Shown piece after piece: positions 25,174-33,432 of a stretch of 48,026 bases of DNA. This DNA comes from Prochlorococcus sp. AG-418-G23. GTDB lineage: Bacteria; Cyanobacteriota; Cyanobacteriia; PCC-6307; Cyanobiaceae. The stretch covers positions 1-48,026 of the forward strand of contig QCLY01000006.1 of assembly GCA_003214195.1 (NCBI GenBank), written 5' to 3'. A program made the position numbers and the translations under genes. The notes beneath the pieces are model-generated. The model searched no databases. It worked only from the letters and a program-made list of their open reading frames with translations, and was not told where the DNA came from. The stretch's first letter is position 1. Every line of letters starts with the position of its first letter.

Positions 25174-25551
25174 ATGTCTATCATTACTGATAATAAAGTA
25201 CTAGTTAATATTTGCAGCGGTTTAAAATCCAAAAATAAAGTAACTTTAGGTTTATTGGCTGCCCTTACTGCAGAAAATGAAGGGCATCAAGTAATTCTTT
25301 TTTTAGATGGAAACGGAGTAAACATATTAAATTGCAAAACAGCTGGTGAAGTAGTTGGTAAGGGTAGTGGAGATTTGTACGAACACCTTGAAAATTTAAA
25401 AAATTCAAACATTACCATTTATGTATCAGAAATGTCTGCCAAATCGAGGGGTTACAATAATACGATTCTTAATGGATATAAGGCAGAGTTTGCAATGCCA
25501 AATGTACTGATTGAAGAGTCTATTAAAGCGGATTGCGTACTTTGCTATTGA
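25174..25551 (+). CDS. DsrE-family protein
   Basis: 125 residues: NICSGLKSKNKVTLGLLAAL, HQVILFLDGNGVNIL and a late ESIKADCVLCY. The alpha/beta pattern (strand, helix, VxLFLxGxGV) is DsrE/DsrF-like, a family in sulphur relay or of unknown role in cyanobacteria. The C-terminal CVLC could be the reactive Cys site. Confidence 0.7.
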   Translation: MSIITDNKVLVNICSGLKSKNKVTLGLLAALTAENEGHQVILFLDGNGVNILNCKTAGEVVGKGSGDLYEHLENLKNSNITIYVSEMSAKSRGYNNTILNGYKAEFAMPNVLIEESIKADCVLCY

Positions 25552-25559
25552 CATCGACT

Positions 25560-25614
25560 ATGCGCATACTATTTGTACCTTTTAATTAATCATGATTGAC
25601 AGTCGATCTAACAT
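25560..25614 (+). promoter_or_regulatory. Stub cassette plus dyad promoter motif
   Basis: ATGCGCATACTATTTGTACC then TTTTAATTAATCAT and the dyad GATTGAC-A-GTCGATC (25594-25608) with TAACAT (25609-25614). Other copies of the stub plus dyad are at 32469 and 36842. Drives the gene at 25641 through a degenerate hairpin leader ending CCCTCTTTTTTT. Confidence 0.6.
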
Positions 25615-25640
25615 AGTAGTGATAAAACCCTCTTTTTTTA

Positions 25641-25793
25641 ATGGCAGTTTCAGAATTAAATGAAGACACACAGGATCAAATATTTGATCTTTTAGAGAAT
25701 TTGCAACAAATAGAGAAACTTAAAAATAAAGATATGCGTATTTTGTTAGATAAAATAGTCAGACAATATGGAGGGAAAGTCGTAAATAAATGA
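25641..25793 (+). CDS. 50-residue helical protein
   Basis: MAVSELNEDTQDQIFDLLEN, then helical and basic; ends GKVVNK. Its TGA overlaps the next gene's ATG (ATGA), so translation of the secreted protein is probably coupled to it. Confidence 0.6.
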   Translation: MAVSELNEDTQDQIFDLLENLQQIEKLKNKDMRILLDKIVRQYGGKVVNK

Positions 25794-26044
25794 AACGCTT
25801 ACTACTCCCACTACTAGCACCCTTTGCTTTTATGACACCTCTCTACTCATGTCCAATAGAGGGTAATGATAAAGACCAACTTCTAAGTGAGTTATGCAAT
25901 ATAGGTGATGATGGCAAATGGGAATCTAACAGACTTAATGAAATAATTATTCTCGCTAAGTATGAGAAGTTACCTCCTGAAGGCACTAAGAAAGATAATC
26001 GCACACTTGCAGCATTTATTTGTGAGTTTGGGCATCTCATATGA
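25790..26044 (+). CDS. Secreted protein with MKRLLLPLLA cassette
   Basis: 84 residues. Signal peptide MKRLLLPLLAPFAFMTPLYS, then a mature part with three Cys (CPIEG, ELCNIG, FICEFG). The first ~30 bases are nearly identical to those at 31774 and 32113 although mature parts differ. The stop again overlaps an ATGAAACGCT. Confidence 0.65.
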   Translation: MKRLLLPLLAPFAFMTPLYSCPIEGNDKDQLLSELCNIGDDGKWESNRLNEIIILAKYEKLPPEGTKKDNRTLAAFICEFGHLI

Positions 26045-26078
26045 AACGCTAACCCATGTCAATTAATAGATGACTCAT

Positions 26079-26171
26079 ATGTATGGAATAGCGATTACTT
26101 ATGCTGTTATTAGTATGTTATTACTGGGTGGCTTTGCGTATCTAACCTTCAGAATGACTTCTAAAAAATGA
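26079..26171 (+). CDS. 30-residue membrane peptide MYGIAITY family
   Basis: MYGIAITYAVISMLLLGGFA then YLTFRMTSKK. A close copy, MYGIAITYGVISMLLLGGFA, is at 37159-37260 on the other strand, so the peptide is conserved. Its TGA overlaps the next ATGAAACGCT. Confidence 0.6.
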   Translation: MYGIAITYAVISMLLLGGFAYLTFRMTSKK

Positions 26172-26309
26172 AACGCTTATTGCTTCTATATAATAGCTGC
26201 TCTATCCTTAAATGCTGGGATTAAGGCAGAAGAACCTTACTATTCAAATACTTGGATGGGGACAGATTTATCCAATAAAAAAGCGAGTCTTGGTAACTTC
26301 CTAGGATGA
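26168..26309 (+). pseudogene. Frameshifted MKRLLL secreted gene
   Basis: ATGAAACGCTTATTGCTTCT starts the cassette, but the signal peptide continues (AALSLNAGIKAEEPYYS) in another frame to TGA 26309. The total length leaves one extra base, consistent with a single indel. Confidence 0.6.
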
Positions 26310-26442
26310 CTTGGTTTTGAAATGGTCGCGGCAAAACCGAAGTTGATTTTTTATGATCAAGTATTGCTATGGTGTTTCAGAAATAAATAATGCTTCTGAG
26401 TCATCTAAGCACCGATAAACGGCCTAATTCATGATCTAAAAG

Positions 26443-26544
26443 ATGGGTGCAGCTTGCGGTTGGGCGGCTGAGATTAAACCAGAAAAAGTAAACGAGCAAG
26501 AGGATTACACACAAAGAAAACTACATATAAGAAAAATCAGATAA
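26443..26544 (+). pseudogene. 3' remnant of a small gene
   Basis: MGAACGWAAEIKPEKVNEQE followed by a basic end, 33 residues. It reads like the C-terminus of a secreted protein whose 5' part has decayed in 26310-26442. Low confidence. Confidence 0.3.
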
Positions 26545-26704
26545 ATAGAAAAAGAGTTTTTAATTTTAGAAATTGATGAAGAGCATCTTTAAAGATATTC
26601 AAGTTGTAAAAATGATATATTAGATATTTTAACCAGTCATAACTATCTTATTGAAAGAATCTCTAATTCAAATAATTATTTCTGTTTTTTATAAAAGTAC
26701 TTAG

Positions 26705-27664
26705 TCAATATATATTTATTTGCTTAAAACTTGACCCAAAGATTTCAGCATATTTTATTAGAGATGTTAGTGGCCCAATTAATTTCTTTTTCTCAAATAA
26801 CATTTCAGCCTCGATAATAGTTTCGGAATCACAGACAAAAATATCTGTTCTATTAAATTTTTCAAGTAAGATAAGAATTTTTTTAATGTAAGAATTATTT
26901 TGATACATTGAAGGATGTAATTTTAAGGCACTATTCTCAGGTAAATGTTTTACAAGAGAATATAAAGTTCCCTCTAATTTATTGCCCCTAATTCTTCTTG
27001 AACTACAAAAAATACCAATATTTTTTGTATTTATTAATCGTGGTTTATATGAGTTTTTTATATTTTGAAAATTATCTAAAATTATTTTCTTATTGATATC
27101 TATTGCAGGGAATGCATTTTTTGATATGCAAAAATAATTCTTTGAAACATTATTATAATACTTAACAAATATCGGATGATCTGAGTCATAAGTTTTGTTT
27201 AATAGAATTTTTTGTCTTTCTCTAAATCTTTTCTTTTTATTATTCCCAGTTTTACAGAAAATATATTCAGGCAAATCAAAATAACTAGCTTGACCTTCTT
27301 CAATATAAGAAAACCCTGAACAATATTTTGAATTCTGTATTTCAACTGCTTCATCTGTATCCCAAGGAGTATATAAAAAAAATTTATTATTTAATTTTTC
27401 TAATTTTCTTTTCAATAATATCCCAAATAAACTTAAGCTAAAAAGCTTTGAGAATATTTTTTCTAAAATATGAAAACTTCTTATATTGATTAATTTACCT
27501 TTAATTATATCCGTTTTAGTATTTCTTAAACTAACTATTAAGATGTTATCTTCATGAATTTTATATTTATCAATTATTAATTTAGTTATAAATAAAACTA
27601 TATTATTATTAATAATAAAAACATGCTTAAAATTATTTTCACTCTTCATTAAATAATTTTTCAA
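26705..27664 (-). CDS. Glycosyltransferase, polysialyltransferase/GT52-like
   Basis: 319 residues. FLYTPWDTDEAVEIQ, GFSYIEEGQASYF, SALKLHPSMYQ and KKKLIGPLTSLIKYA resemble capsule and LPS sialyl/polysialyltransferases of the GT52/GT38 type (E-E-G, H-P and S-S-L landmarks; here TSL). It would add sugars to surface glycan from the cytoplasmic side. Very AT-rich. Next to the formyltransferase fusion, so probably one surface-polysaccharide module. Confidence 0.6.
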   Translation of the reverse strand: MKNYLMKSENNFKHVFIINNNIVLFITKLIIDKYKIHEDNILIVSLRNTKTDIIKGKLINIRSFHILEKIFSKLFSLSLFGILLKRKLEKLNNKFFLYTPWDTDEAVEIQNSKYCSGFSYIEEGQASYFDLPEYIFCKTGNNKKKRFRERQKILLNKTYDSDHPIFVKYYNNVSKNYFCISKNAFPAIDINKKIILDNFQNIKNSYKPRLINTKNIGIFCSSRRIRGNKLEGTLYSLVKHLPENSALKLHPSMYQNNSYIKKILILLEKFNRTDIFVCDSETIIEAEMLFEKKKLIGPLTSLIKYAEIFGSSFKQINIY

Positions 27665-27733
27665 AAAAATATTTTCATTTAATTTATTATATATAAATAT
27701 AAGATTTCTTATTTTTTACAATACATTTAATCT

Positions 27734-28001
27734 TTAAGCCCGCCTTGGAATATAGATAAAACGAGCAGACATAGCTAGTTCAATTTCAGGCTGTGGTTTA
27801 CTCCTGGTAAATAAGTAATCTCTACACCATACATATGAGTCATCTTAAAAATCTAATAACTTTTTATTTTTAGTTTGAAATTCCTCTTCAATTTTTCCTT
27901 GATATCTTAAATCAGAGTATTTTTTTTAGTTCATCTGCATTCGATAAATTTTTATCTAATTGTTTATCTACTTCTAATGTAATTACTGAATACTTATTGT
28001 C
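27734..28001 (-). pseudogene. Decayed gene in surface-glycan block
   Basis: In two frames one reads LEVDKQLDKNLSNADELKK, then after a shift DLRYQGKIEEEFQTKNKKLL, a stop, and SYVWCRDYLFTRSKPQPEIE to IYIPRRA-stop. Continuous coding character across a frameshift and a stop indicates a relic. Parent family not recognised. Sequence near 27815-27848 also matches 26067-26100 on the other strand. Confidence 0.5.
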
Positions 28002-28010
28002 TTAAGTTCT

Positions 28011-29684
28011 TTATTTTAAACCCGTTTTTATATTGGAGTGTTCTACATAATCAAGAACAATCAAATTAGAACTAAAGTTAAAAGTATGAACTCCTTTTAT
28101 ATTTTCATAAAATCTTGGTTCTATAGTAGAACAAACTTCTTCTTTATATTCAGTTGATGAAAGACTAATAATTTTTGCAACACCGCATGACTCCCCATAT
28201 ATTCCAAAACCGTGTTTTTGGAAAACACGGTATATTTGATTATCAACAATAATTTGGCCTCCATTTCTAGCTCTTAAAGGATCAAATATCACTGGATTTA
28301 ATTCGTGAGGATGCCATTTTTCACTTAAAGGATTATCACTATAAAAAATATGTAGTTGGCTATGAGGATTGTCCATGTTAGTAAACATCCACCACTTATT
28401 ATTGTATTCGAAGATATTAGTATCAACTGCAGAAACTCCACTCATAAGTGTTTTATAAAACTTCCATTTCATTGGGAACTCTTGGCATTTATATAACCGT
28501 ATTTCCCTCTTCCCTAGAGTTTCTGGGCACATAAAAATATCATTATTATATTCAAAGATAAAAGGGTAAGACAGATGAAAGTCCTCTTTGAGAACAATGC
28601 CTAGACTTTCATGGCCTGAAGGAGAAATTTTGTATGCAGCAATACTTCCTTGATTAGCTTTATAGTCAAAATCTTCAACAAAACAATAATGAGAATTTTC
28701 TCTCTTTATTACAAAAGGATCTGCTAAAAATCGATTTTTTGGGTTCGGTATTTTATGTGAACGCCATAACACCACATCATTCCAACTTTTTGAAAATTGA
28801 TAAGCAACACCCCATCTAAAATTCATATGAAGTAACCTTACCTTTAGCCTAAATAGGATAAAGGGGATAGTTTTTTTTAAATAATTCAAACTTTGCCAGA
28901 TACTAGGGTCTGTATATAAACGGTTACTGTATGGAACTTTTTTATGAATTACTAATTTAGGATTAACGGAAGTTATGTCATTAATTATTTTATGCAAAAA
29001 AGGATTTGAAGATTCATAAAGTCTTGCTAAATTCAAACTATAAAACCAACTAGTTGAAATAAAACCCCTATAAAATACGTCTCCACCATCTAATTCATTT
29101 GTCAGTCTCTGAATAATAAACCCTGTCCTAGGGTTTCTCTCATATACCTCCCAAAAGCCTGGAGGGCCTCCTCTATTGACTTGATTATCTCCATGATGAA
29201 AAGAGACTATTCCATTTGGACATACGTTCAAAATATCACCCCTTAAGATTCCACTGCCGGCACGGACTAATAAATCTAAATTCAATTTCTTAATATTCTC
29301 AATATCTTTAATTGGGTAGCGATAAATAAGACCACTTTTGGATATTATTGGGTTTAAAATTAACGAATCAAGTTTTAATTCATCTAAATTAAATTTATTG
29401 TATAGATCTGGAAACTTTCCACTTTTTTTTATTACAATTGCTTCAATTTTGCAAATAGATTTGAAAAATAAAAATGAAAAAAATTTTTTTAAGCCTCTTC
29501 TCTTTACATAATCAACTACTTTAAAAAATAAATTCTTATTTTTGATACTTTTATTATTTATGAGAATTGTAGATACCTCATAATTTTTTGATGATTTAGA
29601 AAGTTTAATTAAGTCCCATATTTGCTTTGTCTGAAGAGTAGTATCAATAATAATTCCTACTCGTTTCTTCCTTATTTTTTTCAT
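28011..29684 (-). CDS. Formyltransferase domain fused to GINT1-like propeller
   Basis: 557 residues. Residues about 8-215 resemble the formyl-transferase N-domain: SFHHGDNQVNRGGPPGFWEV near 161-180 and LDGGDVFYRG near 198-207. The usual N-x-H is S-F-H here; the Asp (199) is kept. Residues about 300-540 form a beta-propeller with RFLADPFV, FVEDFDY, LSYPFIFEYNNDIFMCPE and SAVDTNIFEYN, as in GINT1-type/GH43-like domains. Likely modifies a nucleotide-sugar or glycan for the cell surface. Ser for Asn may alter or abolish formyl transfer. Confidence 0.75.
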   Translation of the reverse strand: MKKIRKKRVGIIIDTTLQTKQIWDLIKLSKSSKNYEVSTILINNKSIKNKNLFFKVVDYVKRRGLKKFFSFLFFKSICKIEAIVIKKSGKFPDLYNKFNLDELKLDSLILNPIISKSGLIYRYPIKDIENIKKLNLDLLVRAGSGILRGDILNVCPNGIVSFHHGDNQVNRGGPPGFWEVYERNPRTGFIIQRLTNELDGGDVFYRGFISTSWFYSLNLARLYESSNPFLHKIINDITSVNPKLVIHKKVPYSNRLYTDPSIWQSLNYLKKTIPFILFRLKVRLLHMNFRWGVAYQFSKSWNDVVLWRSHKIPNPKNRFLADPFVIKRENSHYCFVEDFDYKANQGSIAAYKISPSGHESLGIVLKEDFHLSYPFIFEYNNDIFMCPETLGKREIRLYKCQEFPMKWKFYKTLMSGVSAVDTNIFEYNNKWWMFTNMDNPHSQLHIFYSDNPLSEKWHPHELNPVIFDPLRARNGGQIIVDNQIYRVFQKHGFGIYGESCGVAKIISLSSTEYKEEVCSTIEPRFYENIKGVHTFNFSSNLIVLDYVEHSNIKTGLK

Positions 29685-29781
29685 TTTCGCTTTATTGAAG
29701 ATTAAGCAATATTAAACTATAAAAGTGCTTTTAATTTTAAAAGTAAACGCAGAGGTGATATATAGTGCAAGAAATAAAAAA

Positions 29782-29818
29782 GAAGCTCATGCTTCATATT
29801 TTAGATCTACTGTCAATC
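29782..29818 (-). promoter_or_regulatory. Dyad promoter motif plus hairpin
   Basis: Minus strand: GATTGAC-A-GTAGATC, then TAAAAT, then GAAGC-ATGA-GCTTC and T6. Same order as at 19025. It points toward the formyltransferase fusion (start 29684). Confidence 0.6.
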
Positions 29819-29955
29819 ACAGAATTGTTATTTTGGCTTAGATAGTCCTAAAAACTGTCTCATAGGGGTATACCCGCTAGATATATTCCAGTTTCTTTTA
29901 CTAGCTAACCAATTCTTATCCCGCAACGAAAATATAAAATTCTAAGCAATAAAAA

Positions 29956-30045
29956 AGAGAGTCTGGGTAACTCACTAGTATGAATTGGTTTTTAAGATTT
30001 GGGGCGACAGGATTCCAACCTGCGACCTAGTGCTCCTAAAGCACT
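29956..30045 (-). repeat. tRNA-Pro 3'-half fragment (D) with its terminator
   Basis: 30001-30045 is the tRNA 3' half (minus strand), with one change in the T-loop (GGTTGGAATCC). The bases after its 3' end (TAAAAACCAATTCATACTAG) and the hairpin GTGAGTTACCCAGACTC plus T-run match those of fragments F, G and J: a duplicated piece of the tRNA gene's own 3' flank. Confidence 0.8.
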
Positions 30046-30056
30046 GGCTTTTCATT

Positions 30057-30923
30057 TTACAAAGCATATGAAGCTTTACTTTTTGGGGCTATTGATTTTC
30101 GTTGAAGTCTTATCAATGAGGTTGGATTAATAGGATTAGAACCAGTTGATAAATCAACAACTTTTATAATGTAGTTTTTCTTCATTGTTTTCTTAGTAAA
30201 TTTTAATAAACCAATTAGTCTATCTTTGAAGAAAATACGGAGTAATCTTGCAATGTCAATTGTGAGACGAGATATCTTAAACATAAATATTGGCTCAAGG
30301 AGTAATATATTTTCAATTTTTTTTGCATTTAGTTGATTAATTACTGTTTTATATATCCGTGGCATTTCTTCAAGTGCATGAACACTGAAAATAGCATTCT
30401 TAGAATCAAAATTCGTTTTATAAGTTTGAGGATCTGCTAAATCCCCCACGATAAAGGTCACATTTTTGATATTGAATTTTTTAGCCGCCTCTTGAGCAAG
30501 ATATATTGAAGTAGGCGAGATATCTATTCCAACAAATTCTAATTCTTTAAATCTTGAGGCTAAGAACAAGATGTTATGTCCAGCCCCACTTCCAATTTCG
30601 ACTACTTTAGTTGGGTTTGATTCAAGAATAAAAGTTGAAAGAATTTCATAAAATTTTTTCTTAACAATACTATTCCCATTTAAAATAATTTGATTATCAA
30701 TTAATGACCACCTAAGAGAATCAAATGAGGTGCAGTATCTATCCAAATCAAGATTGTTTAATTTTTTAAGAATTAATCTTCTCCTTTCTTCGTATATTTC
30801 AAGGATTAATTCTTGGTTTCTTACTAAATTCTTTTTTCTTAAGATTGCCCTCGCTATTTTTTTTATTGATTCTTTAGACATTAAAAATATTTGTTCAATA
30901 CCAAAAATTAAAGACGATCTCAT
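30057..30923 (-). CDS. Class I SAM-dependent methyltransferase
   Basis: 288 residues; VVEIGSGAGHNILFLA is the SAM-binding motif I, FVGIDISPTSI is motif II and NVTFIVGDLAD a motif III-like segment. The C-terminal 80 residues are basic and unrecognised. The stop lies only 12 bases from tRNA fragment D, so the 3' end may have been fixed by that insertion. ATG at 30881 (MSKESIKK) is an equally likely start, giving 274 residues. Substrate unknown; a glycan or lipid is plausible from context. Confidence 0.75.
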   Translation of the reverse strand: MRSSLIFGIEQIFLMSKESIKKIARAILRKKNLVRNQELILEIYEERRRLILKKLNNLDLDRYCTSFDSLRWSLIDNQIILNGNSIVKKKFYEILSTFILESNPTKVVEIGSGAGHNILFLASRFKELEFVGIDISPTSIYLAQEAAKKFNIKNVTFIVGDLADPQTYKTNFDSKNAIFSVHALEEMPRIYKTVINQLNAKKIENILLLEPIFMFKISRLTIDIARLLRIFFKDRLIGLLKFTKKTMKKNYIIKVVDLSTGSNPINPTSLIRLQRKSIAPKSKASYAL

Positions 30924-31034
30924 TATTTTCTCTAAATTTTATTGATAATAATATATCCCACAAAAGATATTATTTCTTATAGTCTCTTAAAATTTATAGG
31001 AAATTGTCTATTTACTATAAATTTTGAAATAACT

Positions 31035-31055
31035 TTTGGGCACTTTTTGGGCACT
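31035..31055 (+). repeat. 11-bp period direct repeat TTTGGGCACT
   Basis: TTTGGGCACT at 31035 and 31046, about 52 bases beyond the 3' end of tRNA fragment E. Arm-site-like. Confidence 0.6.
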
Positions 31056-31106
31056 CTACTTTTTAGGGTAAATATATTATTAGCTGAGACTTACTGCTAT
31101 AACTGA

Positions 31107-31153
31107 TCGGGGCGACAGGATTCGAACCTGCGACCTAGTGCTCCCAAAGCACT
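31107..31153 (-). repeat. tRNA-Pro(TGG) 3'-half fragment (E)
   Basis: Minus strand: AGTGCTTTGGGAGCACTAGG, then TCGCAGGTTCGAATCC and TGTCGCCCCGA. Anticodon loop TTTGGGA gives TGG (Pro), followed by variable region, T-arm and acceptor strand; no D-arm half. Its downstream flank (CAGTAAGTCTCAGCTAATAA) is shared with fragment I. Confidence 0.85.
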
Positions 31154-31299
31154 TAACATCCTTCTAAATACTTGGTTTTCTATTTTTAGCTTAATAATTA
31201 TTTGCTAATTATTAAATTGATAAAGACAAACAAACAATTACATGTAATAAATATGACATGATTTATTTTATTAACTTTTAAGTTTAAATTTCTTTCAAT

Positions 31300-31770
31300 A
31301 TGAATAAGTTATTAGCCTCCCCATTAGCAATTTGTATATTAGTTCTAAGTGCTTGTTCGCCTAAGACAGATATATCTGAGTTAGAAGTAATAGATGTTTT
31401 ATTTTGTGCAAAAAGAAATAAATTATCATTAAGTGTCGATGAAATTTACGAGACTAAATATCCGTGGATCTTCAATAAAGAATCTGGTAAGTTATACGAA
31501 CGTGACATGGATAAAAATGAGTTATATCCCTTAGAAGTATTTATTGAAGGTGAAAGCAAATTTGTATATGAATCGAAATTAAATGGGAATATTTTAGAAA
31601 TAGAGGAAACTGAATACTATCCTGTTAATGAAAAAATTTATGGTAAATATTTAATTGATTTAGATAAGTTAAAATCAAAATCATCATATAGATATTCTGA
31701 TGGCTACAAAGAAAGATATAAAGATGATTGTATTAGAATTCCATTACCTGATGGCATAACAATAAGATAA
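31300..31770 (+). CDS. Lipoprotein of unknown function
   Basis: 156 residues; signal with lipobox LSAC (Cys19), then an acidic, Tyr-rich domain with a Cys near 36 and another near 147. Followed after three bases by a MKRLLLPPL secreted gene, so cotranscribed. No family recognised. Confidence 0.65.
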   Translation: MNKLLASPLAICILVLSACSPKTDISELEVIDVLFCAKRNKLSLSVDEIYETKYPWIFNKESGKLYERDMDKNELYPLEVFIEGESKFVYESKLNGNILEIEETEYYPVNEKIYGKYLIDLDKLKSKSSYRYSDGYKERYKDDCIRIPLPDGITIR

Positions 31771-31773
31771 AAA

Positions 31774-32112
31774 ATGAAACGCTTACTACTCCCACCACTA
31801 GCTGCAATCGCTTTACCTACTGCTGTTACTGCAGAGGTTATTTACCTTGAGTGTAATTTAGATGGTTATTTAGGAGATATTGAAATCACACTTAACGAGA
31901 GTGAAAGAAAAGTGACCTATTTATATGGCTCTGGGCCTGCATTTACATATACCGCTTTATTTACTAAAGATAAAATTTTATTTGGTAGTGTAAGAGATAT
32001 CACAATAGATAGAACAACTGGAAATATTTTTCTTCATTCGACGGATGAAAGTAGTCCAATCGCTTCAAAAGGTAAATGTAAAAAAGTTAACAAGACTTTG
32101 AATTTGTTCTAA
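31774..32112 (+). CDS. Secreted protein with MKRLLLPPLA cassette
   Basis: 112 residues: signal peptide MKRLLLPPLAAIALPTAVTA, then YLECNLDGYLGDIEITLNES and a late KGKCKKVNK. A beta-rich mature part with two Cys. Its stop directly abuts the next cassette ATG. Function unknown. Confidence 0.7.
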   Translation: MKRLLLPPLAAIALPTAVTAEVIYLECNLDGYLGDIEITLNESERKVTYLYGSGPAFTYTALFTKDKILFGSVRDITIDRTTGNIFLHSTDESSPIASKGKCKKVNKTLNLF

Positions 32113-32472
32113 ATGAAACTCTTACTCCTCCCACTACTAACAGCTTTCGTTTTACCTCCTGCTGTTAATGCAGAACCAGCATCAAGATATAAAGTCAGTT
32201 TCATAAATTCTCCTTTTACTGAAAACGAGGAAACTGCATTGCGATTGGTAAATGAAAACTATGGTAAACAGTTAGAAAACAAGCTTATTAATAACACCTA
32301 TTATTCACATCCTTGGTATTTCATCTACAAACAAAGAGAATGTATTTTTAGAGTTTATGCCAAGGAAGATATGCCAACTCATACAGCAAACATTGAAACT
32401 TTTACTGTTGATATTTGCAATAAAACAATAAAAGCAATGTGGTCACCTGATGTATATCTAGAAGTTAAATGA
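32113..32472 (+). CDS. Secreted protein with MKLLLLPLLT cassette
   Basis: 119 residues: signal peptide MKLLLLPLLTAFVLPPAVNA, mature part with Cys near 82 and 106. The first ~30 bases match those of the previous gene but the mature parts do not. The stop overlaps a further ATGAAACGC stub. Confidence 0.7.
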   Translation: MKLLLLPLLTAFVLPPAVNAEPASRYKVSFINSPFTENEETALRLVNENYGKQLENKLINNTYYSHPWYFIYKQRECIFRVYAKEDMPTHTANIETFTVDICNKTIKAMWSPDVYLEVK

Positions 32473-32520
32473 AACGCTTACTATTAGCACCTCTTAATTA
32501 ATCATGATTGACGGTTGATC
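32469..32520 (+). promoter_or_regulatory. MKRLLLAPLN stub plus degenerate dyad
   Basis: ATGAAACGCTTACTATTAGC then ACCTCTTAATTAA (a 10-codon frame), followed by GATTGAC-G-GTTGATC (32506-32520). The same stub-plus-dyad is at 36842 (minus) and 25560. The -10 position here is AATTTT, so this copy may be inactive. Confidence 0.5.
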
Positions 32521-32546
32521 AATTTTTTATATTTACTAAGAGGATC

Positions 32547-32813
32547 TTAATTTAACCAATTAACTAACCACCCTACTCGAGCTATAAATAAGGCCAGAGA
32601 AAGAACTGTAATGAAAAAATATACAGTTTTTTCTTGATTACTAAAAATATTAATTAAAGAAAAAATTATTGCTAAAAGAAAAAATAAGACCTGAATAATA
32701 ATACTTGTTATACTTATGAACTCAGCCGTGAAAATACTAAGAACTGAACGAATTGCATCAAAAATTTCAAGAAGGGATCCTAAAATTAAAAATATAAAAG
32801 GAATAATTTTCAT
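32547..32813 (-). CDS. Hypothetical membrane protein
   Basis: 88 residues from MKIIPF (an ATG two codons upstream also fits) with three hydrophobic segments and no motif I recognise. Confidence 0.5.
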   Translation of the reverse strand: MKIIPFIFLILGSLLEIFDAIRSVLSIFTAEFISITSIIIQVLFFLLAIIFSLINIFSNQEKTVYFFITVLSLALFIARVGWLVNWLN

Positions 32814-32959
32814 TATCAAAAAGGTTTTTTAAATATTTTAGGATTACTTTTACAAATAAAACTTATGGGTCATTAAATATAAAAAATATATTTATATTAA
32901 ATGCTTACTACTTGCGTAAAAAGGGGCGACAAAAATCCCCTTGAAAGTTCCACCATAAG

Positions 32960-32981
32960 GCACGTAAATGACACGCATATC
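32960..32981 (+). repeat. 11-bp direct repeat CACGTAAATG/CACGCATATC
   Basis: GCACGTAAATG at 32960 then ACACGCATATC at 32971, arm-site-like, about 90 bases before tRNA fragment F. A hairpin AAGGGG-CGACAAAAAT-CCCCTT lies just upstream at 32923-32944. No gene is seen in 32820-33432. Confidence 0.5.
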
Positions 32982-33071
32982 ACAACTAATTAGACCGCTC
33001 TAGTCCATACTTTTTTTAATAAAGTACTGTTAGAACAATAAGTCTCAGCTATAGCTTAAACGCGCCTAGTT

Positions 33072-33165
33072 CTTTGGGAGCACTAGGTAGCAGGTTCGAA
33101 TCCTGTCGCCCCGACTCTTAAAAACCAAGTCATACTAGCAAGTTACCCACACTCGCTTTTTTATT
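33072..33165 (+). repeat. tRNA-Pro 3'-half fragment (F) with 3' flank
   Basis: CTTTGGGAGCACTAGG to CGCCCCGA (33072-33114), then CTCTTAAAAACCAAGTCATA and a weakened hairpin with CTTTTTT near 33160. Opposite orientation to fragment E, so E and F form an inverted pair around the secreted-protein module. Confidence 0.8.
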
Positions 33166-33432
33166 GGAAATTATGTCGGTTACTTCAGCCGAAAAGACGC
33201 CGACAATTGCGGGAGTATTCAAAGTTATTCTTAGTTATTCATAAATATTCTTTGGTTCTTATTTGTTTATCAAGTTCTACTTTTTAAGTATTTTATTACT
33301 CTGTTTGTATGCCTTCTGATTCATATATTTCAATAGATCCATCATTATCCTTTTGTTGAATAAAATTTTTATTTAAAGTAATTGATTAAAATAAAAATAG
33401 AAAATGGAAATTAATAGAAATTAATAGAAATA

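Noticed and set aside
30057-30923. DNA methyltransferase partner for the PLD nuclease
   Set aside because: Motif I is present but the DNA-MTase catalytic motif (NPPY or PC type) is not seen; looks like a small-molecule or glycan enzyme.
31107-31153. A complete tRNA-Pro gene
   Set aside because: Only the 3' half is present at this and all other copies; no D-arm or 5' acceptor strand found upstream.
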